DNA of 64,000 nt. It comes from Pseudonocardia abyssalis (GTDB lineage Bacteria > Actinomycetota > Actinomycetes > Mycobacteriales > Pseudonocardiaceae). Shown here one piece after another: positions 16,294-25,216 of this stretch; position 1 is the stretch's first letter, and every line of letters begins with the position of its first letter. The DNA lies in NCBI RefSeq assembly GCF_019263705.2, contig NZ_JADQDK010000001.1, forward strand, positions 4,278,001-4,342,000, written 5' to 3'. Under the pieces are notes generated by a model, which saw only the letters and a program-made list of their open reading frames with translations, was not told the DNA's origin and ran no database searches. The position numbers and the translations under genes are program-made.

Positions 16294-19200
16294 TCAGCGA
16301 TCGCGGACCAGCTCCGCACCGTTGTCCATCTCGACAACCGGTTCGGCTTGCCGGCCCAGCTCGATCACCTGCTCGTCCTCGGCGGCCCGCGCTGCGCGTG
16401 CAGCCTCGGCCTGCTGTCGGGCCGCGATTTCGGCGAGGGCTGCCTGCGCGCGCTCGACAGTCTCGGCGGTCTCGTCGACCGTCGGGATACGCCGACGCTC
16501 AGCCGGGTCGGTCCGCTCGCTCGGGTGCGCGGCACTGATCTCACGGACGTCGGGCACGGCGGTCTCGGCCGCGTCGACCGGCTCGTCGAGTCGCTCGGCG
16601 GCCGGGTCGTGCAGCTCGTGCTCGTCGTGGATCGCGCGGTCGCAGTCGGCGTCGGTCTGCTCCGCGAGGTGCGCGGCGAGCCACTCGTCCCCCGTCACGC
16701 GGTCGTCCGGCTCGTCGGGGTCGATGCCGCGGGCGCGGAGTTCGGCGCCGGACCGGTGGGCCTCGTCCCGCGTGACGGCTGTGTGCACGTACCACCGGCC
16801 GCGGGCCTCGTCGGCGTCCTCGAGCACGGCGGCGCGGGCGGCGAGCTGCTCCGCCTCGCGGGCGGCCGCGGCGGCATCGGCCCGGAGCCGGGCACCGTCG
16901 GTCTCGTCGACGCCCGGTGCGTCGGCGTGGGCGGCCCACACCTCGGCGTCAGTACGGGCCTGGGCGAGGGCCTGGTGGAGGGCGTCGAGTTCGTCGGCGA
17001 CATCGCGCGGCGCCCACTGCTCCTCCCGCTGGTACGCGACGTAGCGGGCGCGGAGCTGGCCGTCGGTCAGGTCGGCCTCCTCGGCGCCGGCGTCGAGCAG
17101 ACCGAGCGCCTCGTGCGCGGCCCGGTAGACCGCCGCCTTCTCCGCGAGTCCGGGGGCCGGCGCGAAGCCGAGCGGGTCGCGGTCGTCGGTGTAGCCGGCG
17201 AGTTCGCGGTAGGCCGCGGCCCAGCCGGCGCGGTGCTCCCACTCCTGGCGGGCGAGCACGTCGTCGTCGGCCGGGACCGAACCGAGAGCGTCGAGGGCCC
17301 ACCGCGGCGGCTGCTCGGCGACCTCGGCGCCGAGTTCGTGGCGACGGGTGTCGGCGGCCTCGGCCCGGTCGCTCATCCATGCGGCCCACTCCTCCGGCAC
17401 CCGGGACGGGATGAGGTCGCTCATCGTCGTCAGGTGCGGGGTGAGACGGCCGGCGTAGGCGGCGGTGATGCGGCTGTGCAGCACCTGGGCGGGCGAGCGG
17501 GCGCCTGTCAGGTCCCGGTCGGCGAGCACGCCGGACAGCACGGCGTCGGGGTCGTGGCCGGCGAGTTCGGCGGTGCGCAGCAGCCGCTCCAGCGAGCCGA
17601 ACGCCTCGTCGGCGGCGAGCGCGGTGCGCTGATCGGCGGTGATCGCACCCTCGGCGGTGAGCCGGTCGAGCGTGGCGGCGGTCCGGCCGGCGGTGACGGT
17701 GCGGCCGATGACGTCGGCGAGCTGATCGACGTGCGTCATCGTCGAGCGCGCCGCGATCTCGTCCTGCTCGCGCTCGGCCAGCGCCGACCGCTCGCGCTCG
17801 TAGCCGTCGAGCACGTCGGCCAGCACGGCGGCGGCGCTGCGCGGCTCGACCTCGAACGTCTGCCCGGTGTCGGCGTCCGCCACGGTGGCGGTGGTGACCA
17901 CCCACGCGGTGTTGTTCTCCCGCCCGCGGGTCATCGGCACCAGCAGCCCGGGAAGGTCCGTCCCTGCCGCGGGCACGCAGTGGGCGGTATCGACGGTGCG
18001 GCCCTCGGCGGCGTGGACGGTGGAGGCGTAGCCGAGCGTCAGGTCGGCGGCCACGTAGGTGGGTGGCAGGGCGAGCGGGTCGCCGAGCACCTCCCCGTCC
18101 GGGCGGCGCTCGACCACCGGCGCCACGGTGAGCCCGCCGTCCGGGCGCAGCGCGGTGACGCGGTAGGTGTCGCGGTTGATCGGGGCGCGGGTGTTGCCGT
18201 CGACGCCGATCAGCTCCCAGCCGTTGCGGCGGGCCTGCACGAGATCCCCGACTCCAGCCACGACGCCCTCCCAGCCCTCACGGGCCAGCGCGACGCCCTG
18301 CTCGTCGACGCGGCCGAGCGCGACCAGCTCGGCGCGCAGCGCGGCCGACATCCGCGCGGCGGCGGCGTTGTCGCGGACCATCAGCAGCGACTCGCGGCCG
18401 GCGAGGGTGTCGGCAAGCCACGCCCGGGACGCGGCGGTCTCGGCCTGCTCGGGCGTGCCGCCCTCGCGGAGCCGGCCGTGCTTGGCGTACTCGGCGAGCA
18501 CACCCGTGTCACCGTCGCGCAGCCGCAGCGACGCGGCGCACTCCCACTGCGCGTGGAAGCGGCGGACGTCGGCAAGCTCGTAGCGGATGCCGTGCTCGGC
18601 GACGTCGGCCAGCGCCCCGCCCGGCCCGACGGCGCCGAGTTGGCGCGGGTCGCCCACCAGCAGCAGCTTCGCGCCGGCCTCGGCGCACCGGGCCTGGATC
18701 TCGGCGAGCTGGTCGGTTCCGGCCATGTTCGCCTCGTCGACGACCACGAGATCGTCGGGCCGCAGCTGCCACCGCTCATCGGCCGCGGAGCCGGTGCGGA
18801 GCCGGTTTTGCGCGCCGAGCCATGCGGCGGTGTTCGTCGCCGCTGTGACGCCCTCCTCGGCGAGCACGCCGGCCGCCACCTGCGACGGCGTGAGCCCGAA
18901 GACGCGCCGCCCGTCGACGCCGGCCCAGGCCTCGGACAGCGCGCCGACGACGAAGGACTTGCCGGTGCCGGGGGCGGCCGACATGACCTCGACCTGCGCA
19001 CCAGATGTCAGCACTCCGCGCAGCGCGGCCGCCTGGTCGACGCCCAGCGGGCGCCCGGACGTGGCGAACCGGGCGACCAGGGAGTCCGCGGCGTCTGTGG
19101 TGAACCGGGCCGTGCCGCGCCGGACCATCGCGGCGCGGAGCGCGTGCTCTGCCGAGACCTGGCCCTCGGTGGTGAACAGGGCGACGGCGGGTGCGGTGTA

Positions 19201-20640
19201 GGGCGACTGGCCGTTGGCGAGCAGCTCTGACGCCGGCAGGTTCGTCGTGTCGCCCGGGCGGGTCACGGGAACCGCGCCGTCGAGCGCGGCGTCGGTGAGC
19301 CCGTCGAGCAGCGGGCGAACGTCCTCGGGCCGCACGCGTAGGTTCCCCGGTAGGGCGTCGGAGACGGCCCGCAGGAGCCCCGACCGGGTCCACGCTTGCT
19401 TCGTCTCCGACACCCCGGCGAGCGCGCGGTCGACGACGTCCCGCATCGACCACGCGGCCGCCTCACTCGCCTGCTGGGCGCGGGCCCGCACGTCGTGGGC
19501 GACCTGCCCGAGGCCGGTCCCGATCGTGTTCGCGCACTGCTCGGTCCACCGGGCGAGCTGCTCGGCGCGCGTCTCCCCCACGTGCGACTTCGCCGCGCGG
19601 GTCGCGAGCGTGGCCTGACGGGCGATGTAGAACCGCTCCGCCGACGACGGCTCGCGCCCGTAGGTCCGGCGGAACTCGCCGAGCATCTCCGCCGTCCGGC
19701 CGGTGACCGCGCGCCGGCGCGACGAGAACAGGTCCATCACCTCGCCCGACACGCCGACCACCTCGCGGGCCCGCCCGTCGGGGCGGGTGGCGAACTCGAC
19801 GCCGAGCGAGCGCGTCATGTGAGCCTCCATGACCCGTTCGCCGATCGCACCGGCCGCGCCGCGCAGTGCGTGGATGGCGCGGGAGTCGAGCGTGCGCCAC
19901 GTGCCGTCCGCACACGGGACGCGGTTGAGCACGGCCTGATGGACGTGCAGCTGCGGGTCCTTGTCGCGGGAGTCGTGCTGCAGGAACTGCGCGACGACGA
20001 ACTCGTGCGCGTCCACCCAGCGGCCGGCGCCGCCGCCGTGGTGCCCGACGCGGGAGTAGCCAGCCTCGTCCTGCAGGTAGTCGATCACGGCGCGGGCGCC
20101 GGCCATCACGGCCTCCTCGACTGCCTGTGCGTGCGCCTCCCACGCCTGCGCGGCCTCCTCGTCGCCGGCGGCGCGCGCGTCGTTGGCCGCGCGCTCGAAG
20201 GCGACGGCGAGGACGGTGACGCTCTTGGGTGCGGAGAACGTGAGATCGAGGAACGCGACGGCCTGGCGGGAAGAGCGTTCGGCCTGCGCGCGCAGCTCGG
20301 CGCGCTGCTCGGGGCCGGCGTCCGGGTGCGACTCCAGCAGCCCGGTGTAGATCTCGTCCGCGCTGCGGTACTTGCGGTGTCCCGGCGCGAGCGCGTCGGC
20401 CTCGTCCCAGGTCTCCGGCGAGCGCGAGCGCGGGTCGCGCGGGTCCCGCAGGTGCGAGTAGAGCGCCTCCATCAGGTGCGGGTCGACGTGGCCGTCGAGA
20501 CCGAGGGCCTCGGCGCCGGCGCCGTACCAACGCCCCGGTGGTTCGCCCGCGGCGACGGCGCCGGTGTAGTAGTTCTCGCGGCCCTTGGCGACGGCGTCGG
20601 TGAGGTAGCGGACGGAGTGTCCGGTGGCGATGCTGAGCAC
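16294..20640 (-). CDS. MobF-family relaxase with RecD-like helicase (TraA/TrwC-like)
   Basis: 1448-aa DNA-processing enzyme of conjugation. The N-terminal TrwC relaxase domain has the tyrosine pair NYYTG (residues 23-27) and a metal-binding motif PQLHVHQAVLNRV (near 232). The helicase domain has Walker A SAAPGTGKS (near 557), Walker B LVVVDEANM (near 633) and the late superfamily-1 motif GYASTVHAAEGRTVDTAH. A long Ala/Glu/Arg-rich coiled C-terminus ends the protein. The relaxase nicks oriT and stays covalently attached while the helicase unwinds. GTG at 20640 has AAGGAG 8 bp upstream. It is the last gene of the minus-strand transfer operon, 130 bp after the DUF4913 gene. Confidence 0.92.
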   Translation of the reverse strand: MLSIATGHSVRYLTDAVAKGRENYYTGAVAAGEPPGRWYGAGAEALGLDGHVDPHLMEALYSHLRDPRDPRSRSPETWDEADALAPGHRKYRSADEIYTGLLESHPDAGPEQRAELRAQAERSSRQAVAFLDLTFSAPKSVTVLAVAFERAANDARAAGDEEAAQAWEAHAQAVEEAVMAGARAVIDYLQDEAGYSRVGHHGGGAGRWVDAHEFVVAQFLQHDSRDKDPQLHVHQAVLNRVPCADGTWRTLDSRAIHALRGAAGAIGERVMEAHMTRSLGVEFATRPDGRAREVVGVSGEVMDLFSSRRRAVTGRTAEMLGEFRRTYGREPSSAERFYIARQATLATRAAKSHVGETRAEQLARWTEQCANTIGTGLGQVAHDVRARAQQASEAAAWSMRDVVDRALAGVSETKQAWTRSGLLRAVSDALPGNLRVRPEDVRPLLDGLTDAALDGAVPVTRPGDTTNLPASELLANGQSPYTAPAVALFTTEGQVSAEHALRAAMVRRGTARFTTDAADSLVARFATSGRPLGVDQAAALRGVLTSGAQVEVMSAAPGTGKSFVVGALSEAWAGVDGRRVFGLTPSQVAAGVLAEEGVTAATNTAAWLGAQNRLRTGSAADERWQLRPDDLVVVDEANMAGTDQLAEIQARCAEAGAKLLLVGDPRQLGAVGPGGALADVAEHGIRYELADVRRFHAQWECAASLRLRDGDTGVLAEYAKHGRLREGGTPEQAETAASRAWLADTLAGRESLLMVRDNAAAARMSAALRAELVALGRVDEQGVALAREGWEGVVAGVGDLVQARRNGWELIGVDGNTRAPINRDTYRVTALRPDGGLTVAPVVERRPDGEVLGDPLALPPTYVAADLTLGYASTVHAAEGRTVDTAHCVPAAGTDLPGLLVPMTRGRENNTAWVVTTATVADADTGQTFEVEPRSAAAVLADVLDGYERERSALAEREQDEIAARSTMTHVDQLADVIGRTVTAGRTAATLDRLTAEGAITADQRTALAADEAFGSLERLLRTAELAGHDPDAVLSGVLADRDLTGARSPAQVLHSRITAAYAGRLTPHLTTMSDLIPSRVPEEWAAWMSDRAEAADTRRHELGAEVAEQPPRWALDALGSVPADDDVLARQEWEHRAGWAAAYRELAGYTDDRDPLGFAPAPGLAEKAAVYRAAHEALGLLDAGAEEADLTDGQLRARYVAYQREEQWAPRDVADELDALHQALAQARTDAEVWAAHADAPGVDETDGARLRADAAAAAREAEQLAARAAVLEDADEARGRWYVHTAVTRDEAHRSGAELRARGIDPDEPDDRVTGDEWLAAHLAEQTDADCDRAIHDEHELHDPAAERLDEPVDAAETAVPDVREISAAHPSERTDPAERRRIPTVDETAETVERAQAALAEIAARQQAEAARAARAAEDEQVIELGRQAEPVVEMDNGAELVRDR

Positions 20641-20656
20641 GGCTGAACTCCTTGTT

Positions 20657-20697
20657 GATCTTGCTATCGAGCGAGCCCGCCAGGGCGAGCGAAGATC
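20657..20697. other. Candidate oriT hairpin upstream of the relaxase gene
   Basis: Imperfect inverted repeat: GATCTT-GCT at 20657 pairs with AGC-GAAGATC ending at 20697 (one bulge), with an inner GCCC-GCCA-GGGC. It is in the 130-bp gap between the relaxase and the DUF4913 gene, a usual oriT place for MobF systems. No nic consensus was recognised, so this rests on position and structure only. Confidence 0.3.
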
Positions 20698-20770
20698 ACC
20701 AGGGGATCGTGATGCCTCGGTGTGCTTCGTCCTTGGTTCTTCTGCTCGTCCTGGCGGTGGTGCGCTTCGG

Positions 20771-21394
20771 TCAGGTGCGTCGGTGTTGCTGGCGGGTGTG
20801 GATGTCGGCTTCGTGGAGCTGCTCGTCGGTCGGTTCGGGTCGTGGGGCGAGTGCGTCCTTCGTCCAGGCGATGGCGATCAGCTCGGCGTGGTCGGCGAGC
20901 GGCGCGGGTGCGGCCGGCCGGGCGTGCGCGGTGCCGGTGCGGTGCAGGGACAGCTCGCACGTTCCGATCGCGGACCGGACGCGCTTGGCGACGCCGGGGC
21001 GCTGGCGCTCGTGCCAGTCGCCGACCCGGGGCCAGGTGCCGGCCTGGGGGTCGAACGCCTCGGCGTGCGCGCAGCGCAGCCACCACAGCTCCTCGATCAC
21101 GTCCGGGTGCCAGAGCCAGCACGCGGAGAGCACGGCGTCCGGGTAGCGGAGGTAGACGCGGCGGGTCCACGCGATCAGGTCGGCGAGGTCGGTGACGGCC
21201 TGCTCGGGGTCCTGCGCGAGCATCCAGGACCGGACGGCGGTCGGCGCCTCCCCGGCCGGGGTGAGGGCGGCGGCCACCTCGGCGAGGTCCCCGGCGAGCT
21301 GGCGGACCAGCGCGTCGAGCGCGGTGACGCGGCGGCTGTTGCGCTCCACGGCCTTCGCCACGGCGGCGAGCTGCTCGTCCTCGGGCGGGCTCAT
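20771..21394 (-). CDS. DUF4913 family protein
   Basis: 207 aa. A heptad-like N-terminal helix (EQLAAVAKAVERNSRRVTALDALVRQLAGDLAEV) precedes the DUF4913 core: LIAWTRRVYLRYPDAVLSACWLWHPDVIEELWWLRCAHAEAF, then GDWHERQRPGVAKRVRSAIGTCELSLH. Such proteins are common in actinobacterial conjugative elements beside coupling proteins; their activity is unknown. ATG 21394 overlaps the coupling-protein stop (ATGA), fixing the start. Confidence 0.75.
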   Translation of the reverse strand: MSPPEDEQLAAVAKAVERNSRRVTALDALVRQLAGDLAEVAAALTPAGEAPTAVRSWMLAQDPEQAVTDLADLIAWTRRVYLRYPDAVLSACWLWHPDVIEELWWLRCAHAEAFDPQAGTWPRVGDWHERQRPGVAKRVRSAIGTCELSLHRTGTAHARPAAPAPLADHAELIAIAWTKDALAPRPEPTDEQLHEADIHTRQQHRRT

Positions 21395-23244
21395 CGCGGC
21401 CACCGGTCGCCCTCGCCGGGCACCACGCGGAGCAGCGGACGCTCCTCGATGGGCACGCCCTCGACGGCGCGCCACGGCGCGGCGGCCCAGCGGAGAGCAC
21501 TCGCCATCCACGCGACCGGCCGGGCGACGTGGACCGCCAGCCACCGGCGAGCCATGCGGGCGGTCGCGCGGAGTCGGACGTCGGGCGCGTCCGGGTACTG
21601 CCACGCCCGGACGTCGGGTCGCCGGTAGGCCATCTCCACGCGGCCGATCACCGGCGGCATCCCGCGGCGGAAGGCGACCACCGTCTCGGCGGGCAGGTTC
21701 GCGATCTGCGCCGGTGCGAGCACCGGGACCCGGCGGACCGTCCGGGACGCGACCCGCCCGTGCAGGTCGGTCGTGGTGATCGGCTCGTCGCGGTCGCCAC
21801 CCAGCGTCGACCAGTAGTTGAGGTCGTCGCGGGAGCGGGTGCCACCGAACACCATGACGGCGGCGGTGTTGTTGAGTATGACCTCGGCTTTGGCGTCACC
21901 CCAGCGGTCGAGGAGCTGCGCGCGGGACTGGAACGCACCGATGATCGTGACGCCGCGTCCGCCCATGTCGGCGGTCCACTGGTGCAGCGGCACCGGGCAG
22001 ATCAGCGCGGCCTCGTCGAGCGCAAGGGTGAGCGGCGGGTCGAGCCGGCCGCCCTTGCGCAGCGCGGCGATCCGCCGGGCCTCGCGGGCGATGTGCCCGG
22101 TGAGGGCGGACACGAGCGGCGCGGTCTGCGTCTCCTCGGCGCCGAGCAGGTAGACCGTCGCGCAGGCGGCGAGCAGCTCGGCGACGTCGAACCCGGCTCC
22201 CCCGGTCCGCGGCCCGGTCGCTGCGGCGGTCGCGGCCTCGTGCGTGAGCCAGCCCAGCGCGGGCATGATCGTCGAAGTGATCGAGGAGCGGGTCTTCTCG
22301 TTCGTCGCGAGGAACTGCGCGGCGTCCTGCTGCAGGGCCGGTTGGGGCGAGCGACGCAGCAGCGACGCCACCTCTGCCTTGGCGTCGTCCGGGTCGGTGA
22401 CCCACCGCTGCACGTCGTGCATCGTCAGGTCGATGTCGAGGGCGGCGGCGTGCAACAGCGCGGCCAGGACGCGCCGGGCCTGCGACTCCCAGAACTCCCG
22501 GTCGCCCGACCCGCCGCCCCACGTGCCGGCCGAGAGCAGGTCGGCGGCGCGCTCGGCGGCCGTCACGGGGTTGGTGCAGCCGGTGAGCGGGTCGAAGGTG
22601 ATCGTCGAGCCGAGCGACGCGAGCCCGACCGGGTTGAACACGTAGATCGGGCCGCGGGCGCGGCGCAGGGGCGCGGTCTGGTCGTAGAGGTCGGTACGGG
22701 TCGAGGTCACCAGGACGGCGCCGGGCGCGTCCAGGATGCGGCCGGCGAGGTACTGAGACTTGCCGGTGCGCGGACCGCCGAAGATGCACACGACGTCCTC
22801 GCTGGAGGCCCACACGCGCATCAACCCGGCGCGGCAGAGCAGCACGGCGACGTCGGCGGTGCGGACGGTCCAGTAGCGGGCGATCCGCTGCCACCGCGTG
22901 ACGGCGGCGAAGGACGGCCGGACGGTCCCGGCCCGGCGGCGCATCGCCAGAGAGCCGGCCACCTTGACGATGTCGGCCGTGGAGGCGACGCCGACCTTGC
23001 GCCGGGTGCGGGCGCCCCAGCGGACGACGACCGCGGACGTGCGGGCGTAGCGGTGCCAGAGCAACAGGGCCACCGGCGCGAGCAGCAGGGCGAGGACCCA
23101 CCCGGGGGTCTGCCGGTAGAGCGTCATCGCCGGCAGCAGGGCGAACGCCCCGAAGGCGACGGCGACCAGGCGGGCGCCGCGACTCCAGGCAGCCCAGGCC
23201 ACCCCGGCGGACACTGCGAGCACGAGCAGGGCGGAGCCGTTCAC
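21391..23244 (-). CDS. Type IV coupling protein, VirD4/TraG/TraD-like
   Basis: 617-aa membrane-anchored DNA pump that brings the relaxase-DNA complex to the transfer site. Three N-terminal hydrophobic segments (residues 5-70) precede the ATPase: Walker A CIFGGPRTGKSQYL (near 155), Walker B LALDEAALI (near 408), and the TraG-like segments TADMGGRGVTIIGAFQSRAQLLDRWG and VFGGTRSRDDL. This is distinct from the FtsK-like TraB of classical actinobacterial AICEs. GTG 23244 overlaps the upstream stop (GTGA). Confidence 0.88.
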   Translation of the reverse strand: MNGSALLVLAVSAGVAWAAWSRGARLVAVAFGAFALLPAMTLYRQTPGWVLALLLAPVALLLWHRYARTSAVVVRWGARTRRKVGVASTADIVKVAGSLAMRRRAGTVRPSFAAVTRWQRIARYWTVRTADVAVLLCRAGLMRVWASSEDVVCIFGGPRTGKSQYLAGRILDAPGAVLVTSTRTDLYDQTAPLRRARGPIYVFNPVGLASLGSTITFDPLTGCTNPVTAAERAADLLSAGTWGGGSGDREFWESQARRVLAALLHAAALDIDLTMHDVQRWVTDPDDAKAEVASLLRRSPQPALQQDAAQFLATNEKTRSSITSTIMPALGWLTHEAATAAATGPRTGGAGFDVAELLAACATVYLLGAEETQTAPLVSALTGHIAREARRIAALRKGGRLDPPLTLALDEAALICPVPLHQWTADMGGRGVTIIGAFQSRAQLLDRWGDAKAEVILNNTAAVMVFGGTRSRDDLNYWSTLGGDRDEPITTTDLHGRVASRTVRRVPVLAPAQIANLPAETVVAFRRGMPPVIGRVEMAYRRPDVRAWQYPDAPDVRLRATARMARRWLAVHVARPVAWMASALRWAAAPWRAVEGVPIEERPLLRVVPGEGDRWPR

Positions 23245-23843
23245 GGCTGGATCTCCGATCGGATCGGGGCGCCGTTGGTGGCGGCCTGGGCGAGTTCGGG
23301 CGGTGGGGTGGTGGCGCGGGCGCGGTCGATGAGCCGGCGGGCCTCGTACTCCGAGACACCCAGCTCGCGGGAGATCCGGCGGCGGCCGGCGCCCGCGGCG
23401 ATCAGCTCGGCGGCGCGGTCGTCGTCGACGTCCGGTTCAGCCGGCGCCACGTCCGGCACAGGACGCCCGACGAGCACCGCCAGGTGGACGACCGCGCCGA
23501 GCACGGCCGGCGCGACGGCGGACACGATGACCACGACCCACCAGGCCGGTCCCTGGCGGTAGGCGGCGAGACCGTGGCCGAGCGCGTTGGCCGCGACCGA
23601 CAGCCCGAGCAGCGCCAGCGCGAGCGAGCGGGCGAACCGGCGCGCGCTCGTCGACACGGCACCGCCGAGCCAAACCAGCGACCCGGCCGCGGCGCCCGCG
23701 TCGACGACGACCGGCAGCAGCCAGGCCAGCTCCGGCGTAAACCCGCACAGGAGGGCGAGATCGCGCAGGGCGGCGAAGGACAGAACGGCGGCGGCCGTGG
23801 CGACGACCAGCAGCAGCCCGTAGAGCACGGCGCGGGCCCTCAC
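23241..23843 (-). CDS. DUF2637 (SpdB-like) membrane protein with C-terminal HTH
   Basis: 200 aa. Four hydrophobic helices (VLYGLLLVVATAAAVLSFAAL; AWLLPVVVDAGAAAGSLVWLG; ALALLGLSVAANALGHGL; VVVIVSAVAPAVLGAVVHLAVLV) form the DUF2637 pattern, including SFAALRDLALLCGF and LPVVVDAG. The C-terminus has a helix-turn-helix-like segment (RAAELIAAGAGRRRISRELGVSEYEARRLIDRA). SpdB-type proteins are linked to spreading of plasmids within mycelium. GTG 23843 overlaps the upstream stop (GTGA). Confidence 0.8.
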   Translation of the reverse strand: MRARAVLYGLLLVVATAAAVLSFAALRDLALLCGFTPELAWLLPVVVDAGAAAGSLVWLGGAVSTSARRFARSLALALLGLSVAANALGHGLAAYRQGPAWWVVVIVSAVAPAVLGAVVHLAVLVGRPVPDVAPAEPDVDDDRAAELIAAGAGRRRISRELGVSEYEARRLIDRARATTPPPELAQAATNGAPIRSEIQP

Positions 23844-24226
23844 GTCGTCACCTCGACGCCGATATGGCCGACGGTCGACCAGAACTCGTTGAACCGGCTC
23901 TCGGCTGCCGCGACGCCGGCGCGGGCGGCGCGGAGCTCCTCGACAGCGTCGGCGAGCCGGGTGGCCGGGTCGACGGCGCGCGTGTCGTCGTAGAGGGTGC
24001 GGCCGGTGGCGTAGCGGGCGACCTGGACGGCGAGCACCTGCGTGAGGTCCTCGACCGCGTGCAGGGTGCGGACCAGCTCGCCGGCGAGGGCGTAGAAGTC
24101 GGCGTGGTCCGGGCCGGCCCAGCGCTGGAGCCGGGCGACGTCCTCCCACGCGTCGGTCGCCTGCTCGGCGCGGGCGACCGCGAACGCGCGGCCGTCGTCG
24201 GTGGGTGTCGTTGCGGTGGTGCTCAT
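23840..24226 (-). CDS. Hypothetical transfer-operon protein, helical
   Basis: 128 aa, acidic, almost wholly helical with probable coiled-coil segments (FAVARAEQATDAWEDVARLQRW; LADAVEELRAARAGVAAAESRFNEFW). No known domain. Start ATG 24226 overlaps the stop of the WhiB-like gene and its own stop overlaps the DUF2637 gene, so it is translated in the same chain. Likely structural or adaptor role in transfer; unproven. Confidence 0.65.
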   Translation of the reverse strand: MSTTATTPTDDGRAFAVARAEQATDAWEDVARLQRWAGPDHADFYALAGELVRTLHAVEDLTQVLAVQVARYATGRTLYDDTRAVDPATRLADAVEELRAARAGVAAAESRFNEFWSTVGHIGVEVTT

Positions 24227-24714
24227 CTACGATCGGGCCCTTCCTGCGTCTGTGTCCCTGCCTGGGTGCTGTGCGTGTGGGAGATCAGGAGGGGGGCCCG
24301 GTTGCAGCCGCGGCTCCCCTCCGCCTTGCTGATCCAGCGGGTGACGGTGCGGGCGGTGACGCCGCACCGGTGGGCGACCTCGACGACCGGGCGTCCCGCG
24401 GTCAGCAGGACCCGCCCGGCGGCCTCGACCTCCACCCGCGTCGCGCCCGGCCGAAGCCCGGCGTCGAGCACGGCGGTGGCGCGTCCCGCCTCCGATGACC
24501 CCCTCCGCTCCTCCGGCGTCAGACCGCCGGCGATGCCGAACGGGATGCGCACCAGCGCCTCGGCCAGGCACTCGGCCCGGACCGGGCACCGCGCGCAGAC
24601 CGCCTTGGCGACGGCGACCTGCGCCTCGTAGACCGGACCGTCGTCGGTAGTAGGAAAGAACGTCTCGGGCTCGACCGAGCGGCACTCCGCCCGGGCCCGC
24701 CACTCGCCGTTCAC
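24223..24714 (-). CDS. WhiB-like iron-sulfur protein with C-terminal HTH
   Basis: 163 aa. The WhiB core has four cysteines in AECRS, AVCARC and RAEC, preceded by WRARAECRSVEPETFFP, and the GIAGGLTPEERR turn in place of the usual G-V/I-W-G-G. Behind it a Trp/Arg helix-turn-helix (RPVVEVAHRCGVTARTVTRWISKAEG) gives a DNA-binding tail not found in ordinary WhiB proteins. It probably senses redox or NO through a [4Fe-4S] cluster and regulates the element. GTG 24714 overlaps the previous stop (GTGA). Confidence 0.82.
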   Translation of the reverse strand: MNGEWRARAECRSVEPETFFPTTDDGPVYEAQVAVAKAVCARCPVRAECLAEALVRIPFGIAGGLTPEERRGSSEAGRATAVLDAGLRPGATRVEVEAAGRVLLTAGRPVVEVAHRCGVTARTVTRWISKAEGSRGCNRAPLLISHTHSTQAGTQTQEGPDRR

Positions 24715-24932
24715 CCGACCGCTCCGGACCCAGACAGGGCCGGCGTCGCGGCGTTGTCGAGAGTCGAGAGGAACGTCGCGACCGCACCCGGCAGACCCGC
24801 TCCGACCGGCGTCGAGACGAAGAGCACGATCGCGACGAGGGCGAACACCACGGCCCCGCCGGGCACCCGTGCCTTGGCGCAGATGATCGCGCCGACGATG
24901 GCGAAGAAGATCAGGACTCCGACGCTGGGCAT
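24711..24932 (-). CDS. Small two-helix membrane protein
   Basis: 73 aa with two hydrophobic segments (SVGVLIFFAIVGAIICA and GGAVVFALVAIVLFVSTPVGAG) and a short Ala/Gly/Ser-rich tail. No family. It is 3 bp after the Xis-like gene and overlaps the WhiB-like gene, so it belongs to the transfer operon. Confidence 0.68.
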   Translation of the reverse strand: MPSVGVLIFFAIVGAIICAKARVPGGAVVFALVAIVLFVSTPVGAGLPGAVATFLSTLDNAATPALSGSGAVG

Positions 24933-24935
24933 CGC

Positions 24936-25199
24936 TCACACCCCCCGGCCGGGCTGGAAGGGCACCCACTCCGAGGCGTCGACGACGCTGCGGTCGGCCA
25001 CAGCCGCGTCGACCATCTCCTCGAGCGCGCGGGCCGGGACGATGAGCCGGCCGCGAATCTTCACGGCCGGGAACTCCCCCGCCGCGATGGCCCGGTAGAC
25101 CGTCATCGCCGACATCCCGAGCAGCCGCGCCACCTCGGCGACGCTGTAGAACTGCGGCGCTCCGGCCGGCGGTTCCGTTCGCAACTGCAAACCTCGCAT
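24936..25199 (-). CDS. xis: Excisionase-like MerR/HTH_17 DNA-binding protein
   Basis: 87 aa. The helix-turn-helix QFYSVAEVARLLGMSAMTVYRAIAAGEFPAVKIRGRLIVPARALEEMV is typical of Xis/AlpA-type winged helices used for directionality of integrases in actinobacterial elements. ATG 25199 has GAGGGAG at good spacing. First gene of the operon running to 16294; the 21-bp palindrome lies 18 bp upstream, so its own repression is likely. The Xis role is inferred from fold and place. Confidence 0.78.
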   Translation of the reverse strand: MRGLQLRTEPPAGAPQFYSVAEVARLLGMSAMTVYRAIAAGEFPAVKIRGRLIVPARALEEMVDAAVADRSVVDASEWVPFQPGRGV

Positions 25200-25216
25200 G
25201 ACCACTCCCTCGATAT

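Noticed and set aside
16348..19230. 960-codon plus-strand open frame
   Set aside because: It is antisense to the MobF relaxase, which has all domain motifs; the plus frame has only Gly/Arg/Val-rich sequence typical of high-GC shadows.
21391..23244. FtsK/TraB-type AICE translocase
   Set aside because: The motifs around Walker A and B and the N-terminal helices fit VirD4/TraG coupling proteins.
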